Of a stretch of DNA of 64,000 nucleotides, positions 46,558 to 54,568 are shown piece after piece; within the stretch, counting starts at the first letter, position 1, and each line of letters starts with the position of its first letter. The notes beneath the pieces were generated by a model, which saw only the letters and a list, made by a program, of their open reading frames with translations, had not been told where the DNA came from and did not search any database. Origin of the DNA: Marinicauda algicola (GTDB lineage: Bacteria > Pseudomonadota > Alphaproteobacteria > Caulobacterales > Maricaulaceae); the NCBI RefSeq assembly GCF_017161425.1, contig NZ_CP071057.1:2977501-3041500 (forward strand). Reading direction: 5' to 3'. The translations under genes and the position numbers were made by a program.

Positions 46558-46989
46558 ATGACCACCCATCCCTACTCCTCCGAGGTCCTGCAGCTCGCCG
46601 CGGACATTCCCCGCATCGGACGCCTCCCCGCGCCCCATGCCAGCGCGCGCAAGGTCTCGCGCCTGTGCGGCTCGAGCCTCGATCTCGATCTGTGCGTTGA
46701 AGACGGCAGGATCAGCGACCTCGCGCTGGAGCTCGAGGCCTGCGCGCTCGGCCAGGCCGCGGCCAGCGTGCTGGCCCGCGACGGGGTGGGCGCGACGCCC
46801 GCGGAGATCCGCGCCGCGCGCGAGGCGCTGAAGGCCATGCTGAAGGAAGGCCGGTCCTTTCCCGAAGGCCGGTTCGCCGCGCTCGCCGCACTGGCTCCGG
46901 CGAAGGATTATCCGGCCCGACACGGCTCGGTCATGCTCGCCTTCGATGCGGCGTGTGCGGCGCTCGACGCGCTGGAAGCGAACGCCTAG
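46558..46989 (+). CDS. IscU/NifU-N-like Fe-S scaffold homologue
   Basis: A 143-residue protein of the NifU-N/IscU fold. The first two cluster-ligand positions are present, Cys37 in SRLCGSS and Cys62 in LEACALGQAAASVL. The third IscU ligand position (HCSxLA in IscU) reads RHGSVMLAFDA, so a glycine replaces the cysteine; a different cysteine, Cys133, follows a few residues later. A role in Fe-S assembly or carrying is possible, but canonical scaffold chemistry is doubtful. It lies between cysS and yidD on the same strand. Confidence 0.8.
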   Translation: MTTHPYSSEVLQLAADIPRIGRLPAPHASARKVSRLCGSSLDLDLCVEDGRISDLALELEACALGQAAASVLARDGVGATPAEIRAAREALKAMLKEGRSFPEGRFAALAALAPAKDYPARHGSVMLAFDAACAALDALEANA

Positions 46990-47083
46990 ATGGCGCACTC
47001 TCCTGAAAAGTGTAATTCTTTCAATATATCGCTGGACAACTGGATGGAACCGCGCGCATTAAGGCGCGTTGCTGGAGGCGCCG

Positions 47084-47434
47084 ATGTCCGAGGATCGTGA
47101 CCCGGGCCTGCCCGCGCGCGCCGGACTGGCGCTGCTCGTTGCGTACAAGTACGGGGTTTCGCCCGTCTTCTATGCGCTGGGCGTGCGCTGCCGGCACGAG
47201 CCGACCTGTTCGGCATATGCCGCCGACGCGATCCGGGCGCAGGGCCTGTGGCGCGGCGGCTGGCTGACGGCCGGCCGGGTGCTGCGCTGCCGGCCGGGTG
47301 GAACGCATGGCTACGACCCCGCGCCGGCGCGCGCGAGCGCGGCGCCGTGGTGGAAAGTGTGGGCGTTCCGCGAACGCCCGGTTAGACTGGGCGGGCCGGA
47401 CGGAGGGGAGTCCGGTCAAACCGAGGGGGTTTGA
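47084..47434 (+). CDS. yidD: YidD membrane protein insertion efficiency factor
   Basis: A 116-residue YidD-family protein: N-terminal amphipathic helix (LALLVAYKYGVSPVFYALG), the signature CRHEPTCSAYAADAIRAQG with three conserved cysteines (including CRCRP-like LRCRPGG), and GGTHGYDPAP. YidD helps YidC insert inner-membrane proteins. The ATG at 47084 has GGAGG just upstream. Its C-terminus is slightly longer than usual and overlaps the start region of the glycosyltransferase gene. It is not next to rnpA or yidC here, as it is in many genomes. Confidence 0.92.
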   Translation: MSEDRDPGLPARAGLALLVAYKYGVSPVFYALGVRCRHEPTCSAYAADAIRAQGLWRGGWLTAGRVLRCRPGGTHGYDPAPARASAAPWWKVWAFRERPVRLGGPDGGESGQTEGV

Positions 47435-47436
47435 AC

Positions 47437-48306
47437 GTGCGTTCGAGGGGGCAGACGAAAATCAGCGTCGTCATGGTCAGCTGGCATACCGGGCCGGTGC
47501 TGTTCGACGCGATCCGCGCCGCTCTTCAGGCGCCCGATGTCCACGAACTGATCCTGGTCAATCACGGCAACCCGGCCGACGTGGTCGAGCGCCTGGAGAC
47601 CCTTGCCGACGAGCAGGAGCGTTTCCTCCTGATCCATTCCGGCGGCAATCTCGGCTATTCCAAGGGCTGCAATATCGGCGCGCGCATCGCGCGCGGCACC
47701 CATCTGCTATTCCTCAATCCCGACGCGATCCTGGTGCCCGGAGCGGCGGCGCGCATGGCCGAAACCGCCCAGGGCCTCGCCGATCCGTGGGTCGTCGGGG
47801 CGCGCATCCTCGATCGCGACGGACGCGAGCAGCGCGGCGGGCGGCGCGGCGATCTGTCGCTGGTCAGCGCCTTCCTCGGCTTCACGGGCCTGTCGCGCTT
47901 CGTGCCCGGGGTGCGCGACATCCATCGCGAGCGCGAACCCGTTCCCGCGATCCCGGTCGACACGCCGTGCGTGTCCGGGGCGGCGCTGATGATGAGCCGG
48001 ACCGGCTATGACAGCATAGGCGGGTTCGACGAGACCTATTTCCTCCATGTCGAGGACATCGACCTGTGCCGGCGCGTGCGCCAGGCCGGCGGCCGGGTCC
48101 TGTTCGACCCCCACGCCGAGCTCGTCCATTACGGCTCGACGAGCCACGCCAGCATCTTCTTCGTTGAGCGTCACAAGGCGCACGGGCTCGTGCGCTATTT
48201 CTGGCGTTACGCGAGCCCGGTCGGGCGTATCGGCGTCGCTCTCGCGGTGCCGGTACTCTGGCTCGCCCTGATGAGCCGTGCCTTCCTGATCGCCGCGCGG
48301 CGCTGA
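47437..48306 (+). CDS. Family 2 glycosyltransferase
   Basis: A 289-residue GT-A fold glycosyltransferase resembling rhamnosyltransferases. The nucleotide-binding strand ISVVMVSWHT and NLGYSKGCNIGARIARGTHLLFLNPDA hold the DxD-equivalent NPDA; GGFDETYFLHVEDIDLCRRVRQAG is the acceptor/catalytic loop (ED). A C-terminal hydrophobic segment (GVALAVPVLWLALMSRAFLI) suggests membrane association. GTG 47437 is preferred because GAGGGGG lies 7 nt upstream; TTG 47431, overlapping the yidD stop as TTGA, is the alternative. Confidence 0.87.
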   Translation: MRSRGQTKISVVMVSWHTGPVLFDAIRAALQAPDVHELILVNHGNPADVVERLETLADEQERFLLIHSGGNLGYSKGCNIGARIARGTHLLFLNPDAILVPGAAARMAETAQGLADPWVVGARILDRDGREQRGGRRGDLSLVSAFLGFTGLSRFVPGVRDIHREREPVPAIPVDTPCVSGAALMMSRTGYDSIGGFDETYFLHVEDIDLCRRVRQAGGRVLFDPHAELVHYGSTSHASIFFVERHKAHGLVRYFWRYASPVGRIGVALAVPVLWLALMSRAFLIAARR

Positions 48307-48310
48307 CAGC

Positions 48311-49219
48311 CTACGCCGCCGGCCGCGGGAAGGGGCCGGCCTTGGCGAGCATGGACTGGACCGGGTGCTTCAGCGCCTCGGTCTCCAGCCAGCGCGCGGT
48401 CTCGATCATCGCGTCGAGATCGATGCCGGTCTCGTAGCCGCCGCGTTCGAGCATGTAGACCACGTCCTCGGTCGCGACATTTCCCGTCGCCCTGGGGGCG
48501 AAGGGGCAGCCCCCGATCCCGCCCGCGCTCGCGTCGATCACGTCGACGCCCGCCTCGACGGCGGCGAAGACGTTGGCGAGCGCAGTATTGCGCGTGTTGT
48601 GGAAATGCATCCGCAGCCTCGCTTTCGGCGCGGCCTCGCGCACCTTGTCGTGACGCTCGCGCACGTCCCAGGGCGTGGCCACCCCGATCGTGTCGCCAAG
48701 CGCGATCTCGACTGCGCCGGCCGCCTCGGCGCGCCGGGCGAGCTCGGCGACGACGTCCGCACTCACCTCGCCCTCGAACGGATCGCCGAACGCGACCGAG
48801 ATCGTGGCCGAGAGCGGGATGCCGGCGTCGTGGGCGAGGATGGCGATGCGGTCGAGCAGATCCGCGGTCTCCTCGGGAGAGGCGTTCTGGTTGCGCCGGC
48901 CGAAGCCCTCGCTGGCGACCATGACGAAATTGATCTCGTCGCACCGCGCCTCTATGGCGCGGCGCATGCCGCGCTCGTTGAGCGCGAGGCCGATATACTT
49001 CACGCCCTTGCCGCGCGGGACGCGCTCCATGATCTCGCCGGAATCGGCCATCGCGGGCACGAGCTTTGGATGCACGAAGCTCGCCGCTTCCATGCGCCTC
49101 ACCCCGGCCGCGATCAGGCGCTCGACGAACTCGAGCTTCACCTCGGTGGGCAGCAGGGTGGGATCGTTCTGCAGCCCGTCGCGGGGACCGACTTCGACGA
49201 TTTCGATTCTGCGGGTCAT
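48311..49219 (-). CDS. Hydroxymethylglutaryl-CoA lyase
   Basis: Cleaves HMG-CoA to acetoacetate and acetyl-CoA at the end of leucine breakdown. The 302-residue TIM barrel has EVGPRDGLQN (metal-binding Asp), EAASFVHPK, MHFHNTRNTALAN (metal-binding His pair), and the active-site signature GIGGCPFAPRATGN with the catalytic Cys. It begins with ATGA overlapping the stop of the GT39 gene, so the two are coupled even though their roles differ. Leucine-pathway neighbours such as MCC or IVD genes are absent. Confidence 0.94.
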   Translation of the reverse strand: MTRRIEIVEVGPRDGLQNDPTLLPTEVKLEFVERLIAAGVRRMEAASFVHPKLVPAMADSGEIMERVPRGKGVKYIGLALNERGMRRAIEARCDEINFVMVASEGFGRRNQNASPEETADLLDRIAILAHDAGIPLSATISVAFGDPFEGEVSADVVAELARRAEAAGAVEIALGDTIGVATPWDVRERHDKVREAAPKARLRMHFHNTRNTALANVFAAVEAGVDVIDASAGGIGGCPFAPRATGNVATEDVVYMLERGGYETGIDLDAMIETARWLETEALKHPVQSMLAKAGPFPRPAA

Positions 49220-50925
49220 GCTGGGCTCTCGGTCTGCGGGCAGCCGCCGATGCGGAGGACGAGGAGGGATGTGGGGTCGCCGCGGCTGTAATTGAAGCCG
49301 GAAACCGCGTAGCGCGCGCACGCCGCGGCCTCAAGCCTCGCGCGCAAGGCCTGTGCCGCCTCGCGATCGGGCGCCTCGGCGAGGCGGGCGGTATCGAGGA
49401 TCACGACGAGCGGGCCGCGGGAAGCCTCGAGCACGCCGGCGAGCTCGGAGACGTCGACGAGTTCGACATCGCCGCGCAGCGCGAAGACCAGGCTCGGCTC
49501 GGTATAGGTGGAGACGATCTGGGGGTCGCCGGCGAGCAGGCCGGTCCCGCCGAGTTCGCGCGTCAGCGCGCGGGTGAGGAAGAGTTCGCCGCTTGCGGGC
49601 AGGACGAGACCGCGTGCCACGACATGGAATGTGAGGGCGGCGAGGATCGCGAGCCCGAGCGCCGTCCAGCGCCTGGCCCTCACGGCCATGAAACCGGCCG
49701 CGAGCGTGCAGAGCACGAGCAGGACGCCGCCGGCGGCGGCGAGGGCCTGCGGGCCCTCGAAGCGGCGGGCCAGAGCGATGACCAGGCCGGCCAGCACCAG
49801 CGCGCCGAGCAGCGCGAGACCGGCGCCCAGCGTGCGCACCAGCGGGCGGGTGCGCGACAGCTCGGCCAGGCCCCAGCCGGCGAGGACGGCAAGTCCCGGC
49901 CAGGCCGGCAGGGTGTAGTGGGGCAGCTTGGTCGGCATCAGCTCGAACAGCACGAAGAAGGGCACCGCCCAGGCGAGCGCGAGGCGCGCGGCGCGCGCGC
50001 CGTCCCCGCCCTCGCGAAGCCCGCGCAAAGCCGCCGCCAGTCCGGCGGGCAGGAAGGCGATCGCGGGGAAGAACAGGACCGGCAGCAGGAGGGTGTGGGC
50101 GCCCGGCGGCGCGCCGTGGCCCTCGTGCCCGGAGGCGATCTTCGGCGCGACATCCCCGCCCAGCATGTCGGCGAGAAACTCCCCGCCCGTCGCGATCTGA
50201 ACGGCGATCAGCCAGGGTGCGACGATGGCGGCGGCGAGCAGCGGTCCCGGCCAGTGAAGATAGAAGCGCCACCAGCCGGTGCGCCGCTCCCAGACGGACA
50301 GGGCGATCACGGCGAGGCCCATGGCGAGCGGGGCGACCGGGCCCTTGATCATCGCTCCGACGGCGACCGCCGCCCAGCCGGCGGCGGCCCAGGCCCCGGG
50401 GTGCGCGCCGGGATCGTCCGGCCGGGAGGCGGCAAGGCGCACCTTGACGAGGGAGAGGAAGGCGAAGGCGCAGGCGGCGGCGAGCGCGGCATCGGTCTTG
50501 GCGATCGCGCCCTCGGTGGCGAGCATGACGCTCACCGCGAACAGGCTCGCCCCGGCGAACGCCGCCCGGCGGCCGGCGAGGGCGAGGCCGGCGAGATGGA
50601 CGGCGAGCGCGGCGAGCATGGTCCCCAGCAGCGAGGGCAGGCGCCAGGCCCAGATCTCCCGCGCGGCGGGATCGGACACCAGCGCGACGCTCGCGGCCTG
50701 CAGCCAGTAGATCGCGACGGGCTTCTTGTGGCGCGGCTCGTCCTGGAAGCGGATTCGGACGGGATCGCCGCTCTCCAGCATCTGCGCGGTCGCCTGGGCA
50801 TAGCGCGCCTCGTCGCGGTCGATCACCGGCACGGTGAACAGTCCGGCGAGCGCGGCCAGCGCGGCCAGGGCCATGGCGATCAGCGCCGCGCGGGGCGGCG
50901 CGAGAAGGCGCTCGAATGCCGTCAC
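49216..50925 (-). CDS. ArnT/PMT-like (GT39) polyprenyl-phosphate-dependent glycosyltransferase
   Basis: A 569-residue integral membrane protein with a dozen or so hydrophobic helices. The first periplasmic loop has the diagnostic DRDEARYAQATAQMLESGD (acidic pair binding the metal/lipid-phosphate donor), followed by RFQDEPRHKKPVAIYWLQA, as in ArnT. It probably moves a sugar from a lipid-phosphate carrier to lipid A or another envelope acceptor. GTG 50925 is used with low certainty, since no good ribosome site is seen. It is divergent from a DPM1/ArnC-like glycosyltransferase that may supply its donor. Confidence 0.9.
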   Translation of the reverse strand: MTAFERLLAPPRAALIAMALAALAALAGLFTVPVIDRDEARYAQATAQMLESGDPVRIRFQDEPRHKKPVAIYWLQAASVALVSDPAAREIWAWRLPSLLGTMLAALAVHLAGLALAGRRAAFAGASLFAVSVMLATEGAIAKTDAALAAACAFAFLSLVKVRLAASRPDDPGAHPGAWAAAGWAAVAVGAMIKGPVAPLAMGLAVIALSVWERRTGWWRFYLHWPGPLLAAAIVAPWLIAVQIATGGEFLADMLGGDVAPKIASGHEGHGAPPGAHTLLLPVLFFPAIAFLPAGLAAALRGLREGGDGARAARLALAWAVPFFVLFELMPTKLPHYTLPAWPGLAVLAGWGLAELSRTRPLVRTLGAGLALLGALVLAGLVIALARRFEGPQALAAAGGVLLVLCTLAAGFMAVRARRWTALGLAILAALTFHVVARGLVLPASGELFLTRALTRELGGTGLLAGDPQIVSTYTEPSLVFALRGDVELVDVSELAGVLEASRGPLVVILDTARLAEAPDREAAQALRARLEAAACARYAVSGFNYSRGDPTSLLVLRIGGCPQTESPA

Positions 50926-51024
50926 CGAAAAAAATCCGTGCTTCGTGTGCGATTATGGGTATGAAACGCGGCGAAGCCGAGGACAAGCCGGACCGGCCTC
51001 CTCACAGCGAATAGCCAGGTGGTC

Positions 51025-51765
51025 ATGGCCGACGCCCCCATCGCCCCGAGACTCTCCGTCGTCGCCCCGATGCACAACGAGGCGGGCAATGCCGCGCGCC
51101 TGGCCGGCGAGATCTATGCGGTCCTGCGCGAGATCGATCACGAGATCGTCTGCGTGAACGACGCGAGCACGGATTCCACCCTGTCCGAGCTTCAGGCGGC
51201 CAGGCCGGAGATCCCGAGCCTGCGCATCGTCAGCCACCGCAGGAATGCCGGCCAGTCGCGCGCGATCCGCACCGGCGTCATGGCGGCGCGCGCGGCCATC
51301 GTCGTGACGCTCGACGGGGACGGCCAGAACCCGCCCCAGGACATCCCGACCCTGTTCACCGCGCTGGTGCGCGCCGATGCGCCGGACGATCTCGCCATGG
51401 TCGCGGGCCGGCGGGTGGGGCGCAAGGACACGGCGTGGAAGCGCTTCGCCTCGCGCCTGGGCAACGGCATCCGCCGCCGGCTCCTGAACGACGATGCCGA
51501 CGACACGGGCTGCGGGCTCAAGGCCTTCAAGCGCGAGGCGTATCTGCGCCTTCCCTATTTCGATCACCAGCACCGCTTCCTGCCGGCGCTGATGAAGCGC
51601 GAAGGCTTCAAGGTCGAGTTCCGCGATGTGGGCCACAGGCCACGCATGGCGGGGAAGTCGAAATACACCAATCTCGGCCGCCTTTTCGCCTCTTTGAGTG
51701 ATATGCTAGGGGTTATGTGGCTCAACAGCCGGTTCCGGAACACCGGCGGCTGGGATGAGTTCTAG
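51025..51765 (+). CDS. Polyprenyl-phosphate glycosyltransferase (GT2, DPM1/ArnC-like)
   Basis: A 246-residue soluble GT2 enzyme of the dolichol-phosphate-mannose-synthase type: LSVVAPMHNEAGNA, VNDASTDST, VVTLDGDGQNPP (DxD motif), DTGCGLKAFKREAY and RPRMAGKSKYTNLGRL. It would transfer a sugar from a nucleotide donor to undecaprenyl phosphate. ATG 51025 follows AGGTGG. Unlike ArnC it has no C-terminal membrane helices. The divergent GT39 gene is the natural downstream user of its product. Confidence 0.9.
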   Translation: MADAPIAPRLSVVAPMHNEAGNAARLAGEIYAVLREIDHEIVCVNDASTDSTLSELQAARPEIPSLRIVSHRRNAGQSRAIRTGVMAARAAIVVTLDGDGQNPPQDIPTLFTALVRADAPDDLAMVAGRRVGRKDTAWKRFASRLGNGIRRRLLNDDADDTGCGLKAFKREAYLRLPYFDHQHRFLPALMKREGFKVEFRDVGHRPRMAGKSKYTNLGRLFASLSDMLGVMWLNSRFRNTGGWDEF

Positions 51766-51824
51766 GGCGGCCCGGCTCCCGTGACAGGCTGACCGGCCCG
51801 CCCGTGTCGAGGGGGATTGGAGCC

Positions 51825-52418
51825 ATGGCCAGTTCTGATGGCAGCGGTCTCTTCCTGGGCCTGACGGCGGCCGAACGCCGCCGCCGGCAGGGCGCAGGCC
51901 AGAAAAAAGGGGGTGGCATGTACGAACTGTTTCCGAAAATGATCATCGCGATCGTGGTCTACGCCGTGGTCGCGCTCGGCACGGGCCTCACCGCCGGTTC
52001 CGAGACCTTCACCGGCAACATGCACGAGTTCCGCGCGGGCAACTGCGCCGGCATGGAGACCGCGCCCGAGGGCGCCGTGGAGTGCACCCAGGGCGTGCTC
52101 TACTCGACGATCTTCACGATCCCGACGGCCGGCACGGACTGGCCGCTGACGCTGTCCGATCTCCTGATCACGCTCGGCCTCGTCATGCTGTTCCTGGAGA
52201 TGCTGAAGGCGCCGGGCACGGGCAATGCGACGGTGTTCAACAACCTGCTCTCGACCGGGGTCTTCATCATCGCGATCCTGCTGTTCGTTCTGCAGCCGCT
52301 GTTCGCGACGTCGACCTTCTTCATCATCATGCTGATGACGCTGCTCGATACCGCGGCAGGCTGGTTCATCACCGTGATCGCCTCGCGGCGCGACCTCGCC
52401 GTCGGCGGAGAAGCCTGA
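51825..52418 (+). CDS. Four-helix membrane protein of unknown function
   Basis: A 197-residue protein with a charged N-terminus (AAERRRRQGAGQKKGGG) and about four hydrophobic helices (MIIAIVVYAVVALGTGL, LSDLLITLGLVMLFLEML, VFIIAILLFVLQPLF, FFIIMLMTLLDTAAGWFITVI). A loop with two cysteines (GNCAGMETAPEGAVEC) sits between helices 1 and 2, probably periplasmic. Start ATG 51825 has GGAG; an internal ATG at 51918 also has a strong AAGGGGGTGG site, so a shorter form is possible. It follows the DPM1-like gene and may belong to the same envelope unit. Confidence 0.78.
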   Translation: MASSDGSGLFLGLTAAERRRRQGAGQKKGGGMYELFPKMIIAIVVYAVVALGTGLTAGSETFTGNMHEFRAGNCAGMETAPEGAVECTQGVLYSTIFTIPTAGTDWPLTLSDLLITLGLVMLFLEMLKAPGTGNATVFNNLLSTGVFIIAILLFVLQPLFATSTFFIIMLMTLLDTAAGWFITVIASRRDLAVGGEA

Positions 52419-52443
52419 CCGCGTCACCGCGCACCGGGTAAAG

Positions 52444-52473
52444 GGGCCGCTCCGGGCATCCGGGGCGGCCCTT
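52444..52473 (+). terminator. Terminator after the four-helix membrane protein gene
   Basis: A 12-bp stem with one G-T wobble (52444-52455 with 52460-52471) and a 4-nt loop, followed by TTCCCGTTC. The T-tract is poor but the position, 25 bp after the stop, fits. Confidence 0.6.
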
Positions 52474-52484
52474 CCCGTTCCGCT

Positions 52485-52565
52485 TCAGACCAGGAGAAAC
52501 AGCACGCCGAGGACCAGCGCGGCGTCGCCGGCGCGCACCAGGCCTGTGCGGATCGCCGTGCTCAT
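52485..52565 (-). CDS. Possible 26-residue membrane peptide
   Basis: A very short frame reading MSTAIRTGLVRAGDAALVLG then a hydrophobic end (VLFLLV). Its ATG overlaps the stop of the upstream gene as ATGA, the same coupling seen at many real junctions in this window. One hydrophobic helix with basic residues before it would fit a small membrane peptide. There is no homology evidence. Confidence 0.3.
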   Translation of the reverse strand: MSTAIRTGLVRAGDAALVLGVLFLLV

Positions 52566-52903
52566 GCCGTGCGCTCCAGCTTCGGCGCGGTGTAGGGGCG
52601 CACGCTCTCGCCGGCGCGCGCATAGGCGTCGCGATAGCGGCGGCGCTCGGTCTCGTCGGCCCGCAGCCCGCGCAGGCGCGGATAGGCCTGCAGGGCGATC
52701 AGGGTCGATCCGGCCGCCGGGCCGGCCGGGCGCGCAGGCGCACCCGGGCTGACGGGATGATCGCGCCGGGAGGCCGGGGCGGGCGCGCTGGCGCGGCGCT
52801 CGCCCGAGCCGGTCTCGGCATCGGCCCGCGCCGCGCGCTCCACGCGGGAGGGGCGGCGGGTCGGGACGGGCAGGTTGGGGCCGGTTGCTGCGATCATGGA
52901 CAT
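52562..52903 (-). CDS. Small Arg/Ala/Pro-rich protein of unknown function
   Basis: A 113-residue protein starting MSMIAATGPNLPVPTRRPSR, low-complexity in the middle (Ala, Pro, Arg), with an ordered-looking C-terminus (TLIALQAYPRLRGLRADETERRRYRDAYA). No signal peptide or membrane helix is seen. A second ATG two codons in is equally possible. The coding call rests on the ordered C-terminal part and the ATGA link to the short frame downstream; it could still be non-coding. Confidence 0.45.
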   Translation of the reverse strand: MSMIAATGPNLPVPTRRPSRVERAARADAETGSGERRASAPAPASRRDHPVSPGAPARPAGPAAGSTLIALQAYPRLRGLRADETERRRYRDAYARAGESVRPYTAPKLERTA

Positions 52904-53010
52904 CTGATCGCAGGATGTGTGCCGCGATTAACCCGGCGTCAATGTCCGTAAATGAAGCGTAAACAGCCGGATTCCGGGCGGCCGGGCCGGATTCTGTGCC
53001 GAAACGGCAC

Positions 53011-53589
53011 TTACTCGCCGGCGAGCCTGTCGAGCTTGGCGCGCATCGCCTCGAGCTCGGCACGCAGCGCCTTGACCTCGTCCTTCTCCGCGGCGGTCTT
53101 GTCGGCTTCCGGCGCGGCGGGCGCCTCGCCGGCCCGCGCGAACGGGGAGAACATGCCCATGGCCTGCTCGAACAGCGCCATGTTGCGCTTGGCCTGCTCC
53201 TCCATCATCGCCAGGGCCGGAGTCTTGGCGTTCATGGAGCCTTCGAACTTCTCGCGCAGCGCCTCCTGCTGGCGGGCCAGCGTCTCCATCGTGAGACGCA
53301 GATAGTCCGGCACGAAGGCCTGCATGGAATCGCCGTAGAAGCTGATCACCTGGCGCAGGAACTCCACGGGCAGGAGGTTCTCGCCCTTGCTCTCCTGCTC
53401 GAAGATGATCTGGCCGAGCACCGATCGCGTCAGGTCCTCGCCCGATTTCGCGTCCACGACCTGGAAGTCCTTGCCCGCCCGCACGAGCTCGCGCAGGTGA
53501 TCGAGCGTCACGTAGCGGCTCGCCGACGTGTCGTAGAGACGCCGGTTCGCATACTTCTTGATGACGATGGTCTCGCCCTTGTCGGTCAT
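53011..53589 (-). CDS. phaR: Polyhydroxyalkanoate synthesis repressor PhaR
   Basis: A DNA-binding repressor that also binds PHB granules and controls phasin and PHA genes. The 192-residue protein has the N-terminal PHB/PHA accumulation domain (IVIKKYANRRLYDTSASRYVTLD) and the second domain (IIFEQESKGENLLPVEFLRQ, ISFYGDSMQAFVPDYL). A C-terminal Ala/Glu coiled coil (VKALRAELEAMRAKLDRL) follows. It is divergent from phaB, and the shared 189-bp upstream region contains a candidate operator. Confidence 0.95.
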   Translation of the reverse strand: MTDKGETIVIKKYANRRLYDTSASRYVTLDHLRELVRAGKDFQVVDAKSGEDLTRSVLGQIIFEQESKGENLLPVEFLRQVISFYGDSMQAFVPDYLRLTMETLARQQEALREKFEGSMNAKTPALAMMEEQAKRNMALFEQAMGMFSPFARAGEAPAAPEADKTAAEKDEVKALRAELEAMRAKLDRLAGE

Positions 53590-53704
53590 CTGGTCCCTCC
53601 CGGGGCAGTCTCCGGCTCTGTCATCCGGACAAGGCTGCCATTCGTTTTCTTCGGCTCGACATGGCCGATCTCTGCGTTAATAAAGACAGGAGCGGGCGCA
53701 CATT

Positions 53705-53739
53705 TGCTGCGCGCGCGCTGAGGTCTTTGCGGCGCAGCA
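53705..53739. promoter_or_regulatory. Candidate PhaR operator between phaR and phaB
   Basis: An 8-bp inverted repeat, TGCTGCGC (53705-53712) and GCGCAGCA (53732-53739), with a 19-nt spacer in the shared upstream region. PhaR proteins of other alphaproteobacteria bind TGC/GCA-rich sites of CTGC...GCAG type; the match here is by pattern only. Confidence 0.35.
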
Positions 53740-53778
53740 TAAACGGACTTCTCAGGCAGGGACAGAGAGGAATCCATC

Positions 53779-54501
53779 ATGGCGAGAACGGCACTGGTCA
53801 CGGGCGGAACCCGCGGAATCGGAAAGGCGATCTGCCTCGCGCTGAAGCGGGCGGGCCATCGCGTCGCCGCCAATTACGCCGGCAATGACGAGGCCGCCAA
53901 GGCCTTCCGCGAGGAAACCGGCATTCCCGTATTCAAGTGGTCGGTCGCCGATTACGAGGCCTGCAGGGACGGCATCGCCAGGGTCGAGGCCGAACTCGGC
54001 CCGGTGGAGATCCTGATCAACAATGCCGGCATCACCCGCGACGTGCCGTTCCACAAGATGACGCCGGACCAGTGGCGCGAGGTGATCGACACCAATCTCT
54101 CCGGCGTGTTCAACATGACCCACCCGGTCTGGAACGGCATGCGCGATCGCGGCTTCGGGCGGATCGTTACCATCTCCTCGATCAACGGCCAGAAGGGCCA
54201 GTTCGGCCAGGTCAACTATTCCGCCGCCAAGGCCGGCGATCTCGGCTTCACCAAGGCGCTCGCCCAGGAGGGCGCGAAGAAGGGGATCACCGTCAACGCG
54301 ATCTGCCCCGGCTATATCGCGACCGACATGGTGATGGCCGTGCCCGCCGAGGTCCGCCAGAAGATCGTCGAGCAGATCCCGGTCGGACGGCTCGGCGAGG
54401 CCGAGGAGGTCGCGCGCGCGGTCCTGTTCCTGGTCTCCGACGAGGCCGGCTTCGTCACCGGCTCGACCCTGACCGTGAACGGCGGCCAGTACCTGGTGTG
54501 A
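53779..54501 (+). CDS. phaB: Acetoacetyl-CoA reductase
   Basis: Reduces acetoacetyl-CoA to (R)-3-hydroxybutyryl-CoA with NADPH, the second step of PHB synthesis. The 240-residue SDR has VTGGTRGIGKAI, NNAGITRDVPFHKM, ISSINGQKGQFGQVNYSAAKAG (Ser, Tyr, Lys triad), and the PhaB-type ending TGSTLTVNGGQYL. The INGQKGQFGQ stretch separates it from FabG. phaA and phaC are not in the window. It is divergent from phaR, its likely regulator. Confidence 0.94.
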   Translation: MARTALVTGGTRGIGKAICLALKRAGHRVAANYAGNDEAAKAFREETGIPVFKWSVADYEACRDGIARVEAELGPVEILINNAGITRDVPFHKMTPDQWREVIDTNLSGVFNMTHPVWNGMRDRGFGRIVTISSINGQKGQFGQVNYSAAKAGDLGFTKALAQEGAKKGITVNAICPGYIATDMVMAVPAEVRQKIVEQIPVGRLGEAEEVARAVLFLVSDEAGFVTGSTLTVNGGQYLV

Positions 54502-54568
54502 GCCGGACGTTTCCGCGCTGCAGTCCGCGCCCCGATTTCGCCCCACTGGCGGGCTAGACCTCGCCACC

